This document shows positions 23,482 to 25,576 of a stretch of 25,576 bases of DNA, piece by piece (within the stretch, counting starts at the first letter, position 1; every line of letters starts with the position of its first letter). The stretch is taken from positions 1-25,576 of the forward strand of contig CAZSDW010000038.1 of assembly GCA_964605705.1 (NCBI GenBank), given 5' to 3'. The position numbers and the translations under genes are program-made. The notes beneath the pieces were generated by a model that saw only the letters and a program-made list of their open reading frames with translations, had not been told where the DNA came from and made no database searches. The DNA comes from CAZSDW01 sp964605705. Lineage in GTDB: Bacteria > Fidelibacterota > UBA2242.

Positions 23482-24540
23482 TTAATTATCCAAATCAGAT
23501 TCATTGATAGGGTAATATCCATATTTAAAGACTGCTTCAGAAATATTTAATAACGTTTCATCCGATACCTGCCAGGGAATTTCACCATGATTATCGGACA
23601 GGATAAAACCACCGCCGGCTGCCGCCATCCGGATTGCCTGCTTGACTTTTGTGTCTGCTTCGGTTTTTGTCCAACGCCGCATTTCGATGCCGTTTAAATT
23701 ACCCAGGACAGTCAGTTTATTGCGAAATGCCGCTTTCAGATCGGCGAGATTTTCTTCTACACTGACGCCAATCCCAGCAGTCCCGGTTTGAGCCAGTTCT
23801 TCGGCGATGGGCAGGCTGATACCCGACGCCAGGTGTGTTGCCGTGGGACCGTTAATCCGGGCAATCGTATTTTGAGCAATTTTGAATCCGGTTTTCAGAT
23901 ATATCTCCTTCGGAATGATAGTAGGAGAGGATACCGGATCGAAATAACAGATCGCCGTTGCACCAGCAGCCAGCTGGGCATTTGACCAGTTGACACAGAA
24001 TTCCTGATTGATTTCCATAAGTTGCCAGAAATGGCGTTCGTGATCAATCATCAGTTCGATATATTTATCAAAACCCATCTGCATCACCGGCAGCGAAAAT
24101 GGCGACATGGCAACACCAATAATGGGGACCTCATCACCAACCTCTTTTTTCAGCATTTCGGTGGTTTTAATGACCCGGTTCAGCGCCGGAACTGTCGCAA
24201 TATCAGGCACTGACAACCGCTCAATATCCGAAATCGATTGAATAAACGGACACCCGGAATTTGGCGGACCATCTTCCCGAAAAATAACTTCTCCGCCCCA
24301 TGCTTCAATCTCAGCCGGACCATAATAAAAAGCACTGAGGCAGTCATGTCGGTACTTTTCCCGCAGGCGCAGCTGCCCTTCAAATACATGGGAAGCATCG
24401 GAGAAATAATTTTTAATTGACAATTTCAGTTCCTTGGCACCATGCATCGTCGGGAACAGGAAAAAGGGCACCCGGTCGGCTTCTTTGTGACTTAAGGTCG
24501 TCAACACCCGCTGCATTGGACTCATTGGTTCAGCTGTCAT
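23482..24540 (-). CDS. MtaA/CmuA-like methyltransferase of the uroporphyrinogen decarboxylase superfamily
   Basis: Members of this branch move methyl groups between a corrinoid protein and a thiol or folate carrier rather than decarboxylating uroporphyrinogen. Seen in 352 residues: MSPMQRVLTTLSHKEADRVP at 6-25, the usual start; AICYFDPVSSPTIIPKEIY at 196-214, as in MtaA's ADP-SAS-x-x-IsP; THLASG at 235-240, where MtaA has HxC, so His236 is kept but Cys is Ala238; and GGGFILSDNHGEIPWQV at 309-325, where MtaA has the third ligand Cys in GCG, here Asn-His318-Gly. So the family Zn set is altered. The ATG overlaps the stop of the corrinoid gene by 4 bases, so both are probably made together. The methyl donor and acceptor are unknown. 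True HemE is excluded by the neighbours and motif pattern. Confidence 0.85.
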   Translation of the reverse strand: MTAEPMSPMQRVLTTLSHKEADRVPFFLFPTMHGAKELKLSIKNYFSDASHVFEGQLRLREKYRHDCLSAFYYGPAEIEAWGGEVIFREDGPPNSGCPFIQSISDIERLSVPDIATVPALNRVIKTTEMLKKEVGDEVPIIGVAMSPFSLPVMQMGFDKYIELMIDHERHFWQLMEINQEFCVNWSNAQLAAGATAICYFDPVSSPTIIPKEIYLKTGFKIAQNTIARINGPTATHLASGISLPIAEELAQTGTAGIGVSVEENLADLKAAFRNKLTVLGNLNGIEMRRWTKTEADTKVKQAIRMAAAGGGFILSDNHGEIPWQVSDETLLNISEAVFKYGYYPINESDLDN

Positions 24541-25169
24541 GACAATTCTCCTACCATCTGATTCAAAACCTTTAATGATTCAGGCGCATCCTTAGCTGTT
24601 GCGTCCGCATCAACTTCGCGCCATAGCTGATCATCGAATCGAAAGGGTGCACCGCCGACGATCAAACGGGTTGCCAGTTTTTTTTGATCCATTTCTTTTT
24701 TTAGATCTTTTATCCTCAGCGCAGAGGGCAGCATAAGAGTCGATATCAGCAGAATTTCGATTTTGTCAGCAATGATTTTTTCAAGAGTTTCCTCTACGGT
24801 TACACGACCATAATCCAGCAGTTCATAGCCGCTGGCGCGCAACATGGAATAGATGATTCGCTTCCCCAGAAGATGGTAATCTTCCAGAACGGCAATCGCC
24901 ATCTTGGGTTGACCGATGCGGCTGGGATCGCCCGGTGGTAAAAGTTCATCGATCAGTTCTTCGATAATCCGGGCGCTCATATAGACCTGCGATAGAGCAA
25001 CGGTTCCCTCCTCCCATCTGTCTCCGATGACTTCCAGAGCCGGTACGACAAGTTTTTCAATTAACGAAAACGGGTTTTTATTGTCGTAATGTTCTCCGAC
25101 AATGTCACGAACTGCAATCCGGTTCATTGATATGAGTGCTGATACAAATTGGTCAATTATATAAGACAT
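24537..25169 (-). CDS. Corrinoid (B12-binding) methyl-carrier protein
   Basis: A 210-residue protein of the MtaC/MtbC/MetH-type two-domain design. Seen: an N-terminal helical cap (about 1-85) with LVVPALEVIGDRWEEGTVALSQVYMSARIIEELI, the family's vG-x-x-WeeG-x-h-x-hsqv pattern; a Rossmann B12 domain from about 89 with EDYHLLGKRI, i.e. D97-x-H99-x-x-G102, where His99 is the lower axial cobalt ligand; LLISTLMLPS near 141-149 with the conserved Ser/Thr; and IVGGAPF at 170-176. It carries a methyl group on cobalt between a substrate-specific methyltransferase and the MtaA-like partner encoded next, whose start overlaps this stop. A dedicated MtaB/MttB-type methyltransferase is absent from the window. 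A ribosome binding site (AAGGA) lies about 9 bases upstream of the ATG. This gene heads the operon. Confidence 0.9.
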   Translation of the reverse strand: MSYIIDQFVSALISMNRIAVRDIVGEHYDNKNPFSLIEKLVVPALEVIGDRWEEGTVALSQVYMSARIIEELIDELLPPGDPSRIGQPKMAIAVLEDYHLLGKRIIYSMLRASGYELLDYGRVTVEETLEKIIADKIEILLISTLMLPSALRIKDLKKEMDQKKLATRLIVGGAPFRFDDQLWREVDADATAKDAPESLKVLNQMVGELS

Positions 25170-25416
25170 ATCATTTCCTTTTTATAACTATAAGGATCAA
25201 ACCCGTCCAAAATCAATTGTCAAAGCTGACCCTTTTAAAATTGACTAATGGGGGCTTTACGGGAATCATCAAGGTTTTTATTACTGCCTTAATAAATTAA
25301 CCATTATTAATTCCCTATTCAAGGTATTTAAAGGTTGTAATGCTGAATTCCCCGCAGGGACATAAAATTTTGTACCCCTACCATTTTATCCCCTGTCTGT
25401 CAGCTCGGATTCAATA

Positions 25417-25449
25417 AACCTTCCGAAGGTTTTCAACCTTCGGAAGGTT
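25417..25449. repeat. Nested palindrome D (REP-like, different sequence)
   Basis: AACCTTCCGAAGGTT at 25417-25431 and AACCTTCGGAAGGTT at 25435-25449 are exact reverse complements separated by TTC, and each arm is itself palindromic around one base. This is the same two-arm design as the RAYT elements but with another sequence. It lies one base beyond the stop codon of the gene at the right edge and could also act at that transcript's 3' end. Confidence 0.85.
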
Positions 25450-25450
25450 A

Positions 25451-25576
25451 TCAGGTATTTCCTTCGACGAGGGCAATCTCGGCTGGGGTCAGGTCGTACA
25501 ATTCATACACCGACCGGTCGATCTGCCGATCCGTGGCGTCGATCCGGCGCTGCAACTGCTCCCGGCTGCGGGGCTC
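25451..25576 (-). CDS. C-terminal fragment of a GC-rich protein, possibly a type IIG restriction-modification enzyme
   Basis: Only the last 41 residues are in the window, so the start lies beyond the right edge. The reading is SREQLQRRIDATDRQIDR, then VYELYDLTPAEIALVEGNT and a TGA. The combination of a Q-R-I-D-A-T-D-x-x-I-D coil and VYELYxLT-x-x-EIxLVE is what I know from C-termini of Eco57I/type IIG and other N6-adenine methylase-nuclease proteins, where it ends the target-recognition domain. The segment is 63% GC (79 of 126), far above the rest of the window, which suggests recent acquisition or a mosaic junction near 25450. Palindrome D abuts its stop. Confidence 0.55.
   Translation of the reverse strand, partial: EPRSREQLQRRIDATDRQIDRSVYELYDLTPAEIALVEGNT

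Noticed and set aside
23482..24540. HemE uroporphyrinogen decarboxylase of heme synthesis
   Set aside because: The motifs (DPVSSPTIIPKE, the HxA and NHG sites) and coupling to a corrinoid protein place it in the MtaA/CmuA branch.
25170..25416. Cobalamin riboswitch upstream of the corrinoid operon
   Set aside because: A B12-regulated leader was looked for; no B12-box-like conserved core or convincing multi-stem structure was seen, and the palindromes present are short and AT-rich. No confident promoter either.

Overview
The window reads as a chromosomal stretch of an uncultured-type Gram-negative bacterium of the FCB superphylum (Calditrichota, KSB1, Ignavibacteria or a similar lineage). The evidence is a long secreted protein ending in a type IX secretion (Por) sorting domain with a YPNPFNP motif, an LPS-type heptosyltransferase, a UbiE/MenG menaquinone methyltransferase, and few strong Shine-Dalgarno sites. 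The exact phylum is an inference. No rRNA, tRNA or CRISPR was seen. No gene-free stretch exceeds 300 bases; the longest is 25170-25416, which holds no gene I can support.

Layout. (1) 160-3305 (+): an AT-rich surface-polysaccharide locus with a Stealth-family sugar-phosphate transferase, a GT9 heptosyltransferase and a CDP-glycerol-type glycerophosphotransferase. (2) 3359-8450 (+): MenG-like methyltransferase, the 1151-residue T9SS cargo protein, and a zinc-ribbon SAM methyltransferase. (3) 8532-14863: a 583-residue protein with an HPr-kinase/PEPCK-type P-loop core (-), a divergent DUF3783 protein (+), then a minus-strand group of two YegS-type lipid kinases flanking murB, headed by a tandem GNAT protein. 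(4) 14970-17198 (+): a frameshifted remnant of a Cys4 sensor C-terminus, an Nramp-superfamily transporter lacking the DPGN metal motif, and a low-GC BrnT/CopG-like toxin-antitoxin pair with a probably leaderless promoter. (5) 25169 down to 17282 (-): corrinoid protein, MtaA-like UroD-superfamily methyltransferase, DUF1638-GAF-PAS-Cys4 sensor, REP-associated transposase (RAYT), and a large dCache-PAS4 hybrid histidine kinase. (6) The right edge holds the 3' end of a GC-rich gene resembling type IIG restriction-modification enzymes.

The two most interesting signals are in region 5. First, the corrinoid protein and MtaA-like enzyme are translationally coupled and followed by a sensor whose N-terminus is a DUF1638-like, Cys-containing domain. 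This looks like a methyl-transfer module with its own signalling protein, possibly extended to the hybrid kinase downstream. Second, the RAYT gene carries two ~72-bp palindromic REP-like elements inside its own coding sequence, both read in the same frame as a 17-residue peptide (EASTPVR-F/Y-NQNSYPKEE). A third, compact copy lies just upstream of the gene, and a differently sequenced palindrome of the same nested design sits at 25417-25449.
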